A stretch of 5,151 bases of DNA, from the NCBI GenBank assembly GCA_903896915.1, contig CAITZN010000309.1, positions 1 to 5,151 of the forward strand, given 5' to 3'. The translations under genes were made by a program, and so were the position numbers. Source of the stretch: an uncultured bacterium (GTDB taxonomy: Bacteria > Desulfobacterota > Desulfobulbia > Desulfobulbales > Desulfobulbaceae). Below the pieces are notes generated by a model. That model was not told the origin of the DNA. It searched no databases and saw only the letters and a program-made list of their open reading frames with translations. Each line of letters begins with the position of its first letter. The first letter of the stretch is position 1. Positions 1-5,151 of this stretch are shown piece by piece.

Positions 1-5151
<5,151 letters not shown>

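Overview
The window is almost entirely coding on the minus strand and holds parts of two multidomain signalling proteins. Neither protein is complete. No RNA gene, mobile element, CRISPR array or attachment site was seen. There is no gene-free stretch: the two reading frames cover the window from end to end.

Reading in the direction of transcription (right to left), bases 5151-4382 encode the C-terminal end of a protein with a receiver domain followed by a histidine phosphotransfer (Hpt) domain. This is most likely the tail of a hybrid histidine kinase whose N-terminus lies beyond the right edge. Its stop codon overlaps the start of the second gene by 8 bases. From 4389 an uninterrupted frame of 1463 codons runs off the left edge. 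It encodes a large, apparently soluble sensor histidine kinase with the order PAS1-GAF-PAS2 to PAS9-HisKA-HATPase. The ATP-binding domain is cut at the window boundary just after its N-box, so any C-terminal receiver or Hpt domain cannot be seen.

The shared strand, the overlap and the Shine-Dalgarno sequence inside the upstream gene point to one operon with coupled translation. The likely mode of action is cytoplasmic sensing by the PAS/GAF array, autophosphorylation at His1318, and phosphotransfer through receiver and Hpt modules, possibly including the Hpt of the upstream partner. No DNA-binding or other output domain is visible, so the regulated process is unknown.

Base composition is about 53% GC in hand-counted samples, apart from one AT-rich block. 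The PAS-rich hybrid-kinase style resembles that of environmental Desulfobacterota (Geobacter/Desulfuromonas-like bacteria). That assignment rests on recalled resemblance only and other Proteobacteria remain possible. The most notable features are the nine-PAS array with a near-exact 245-residue super-period, a cysteine-bearing GAF domain, and the AT-rich patch inside the PAS array. I found no evidence of a wholly new type of system.
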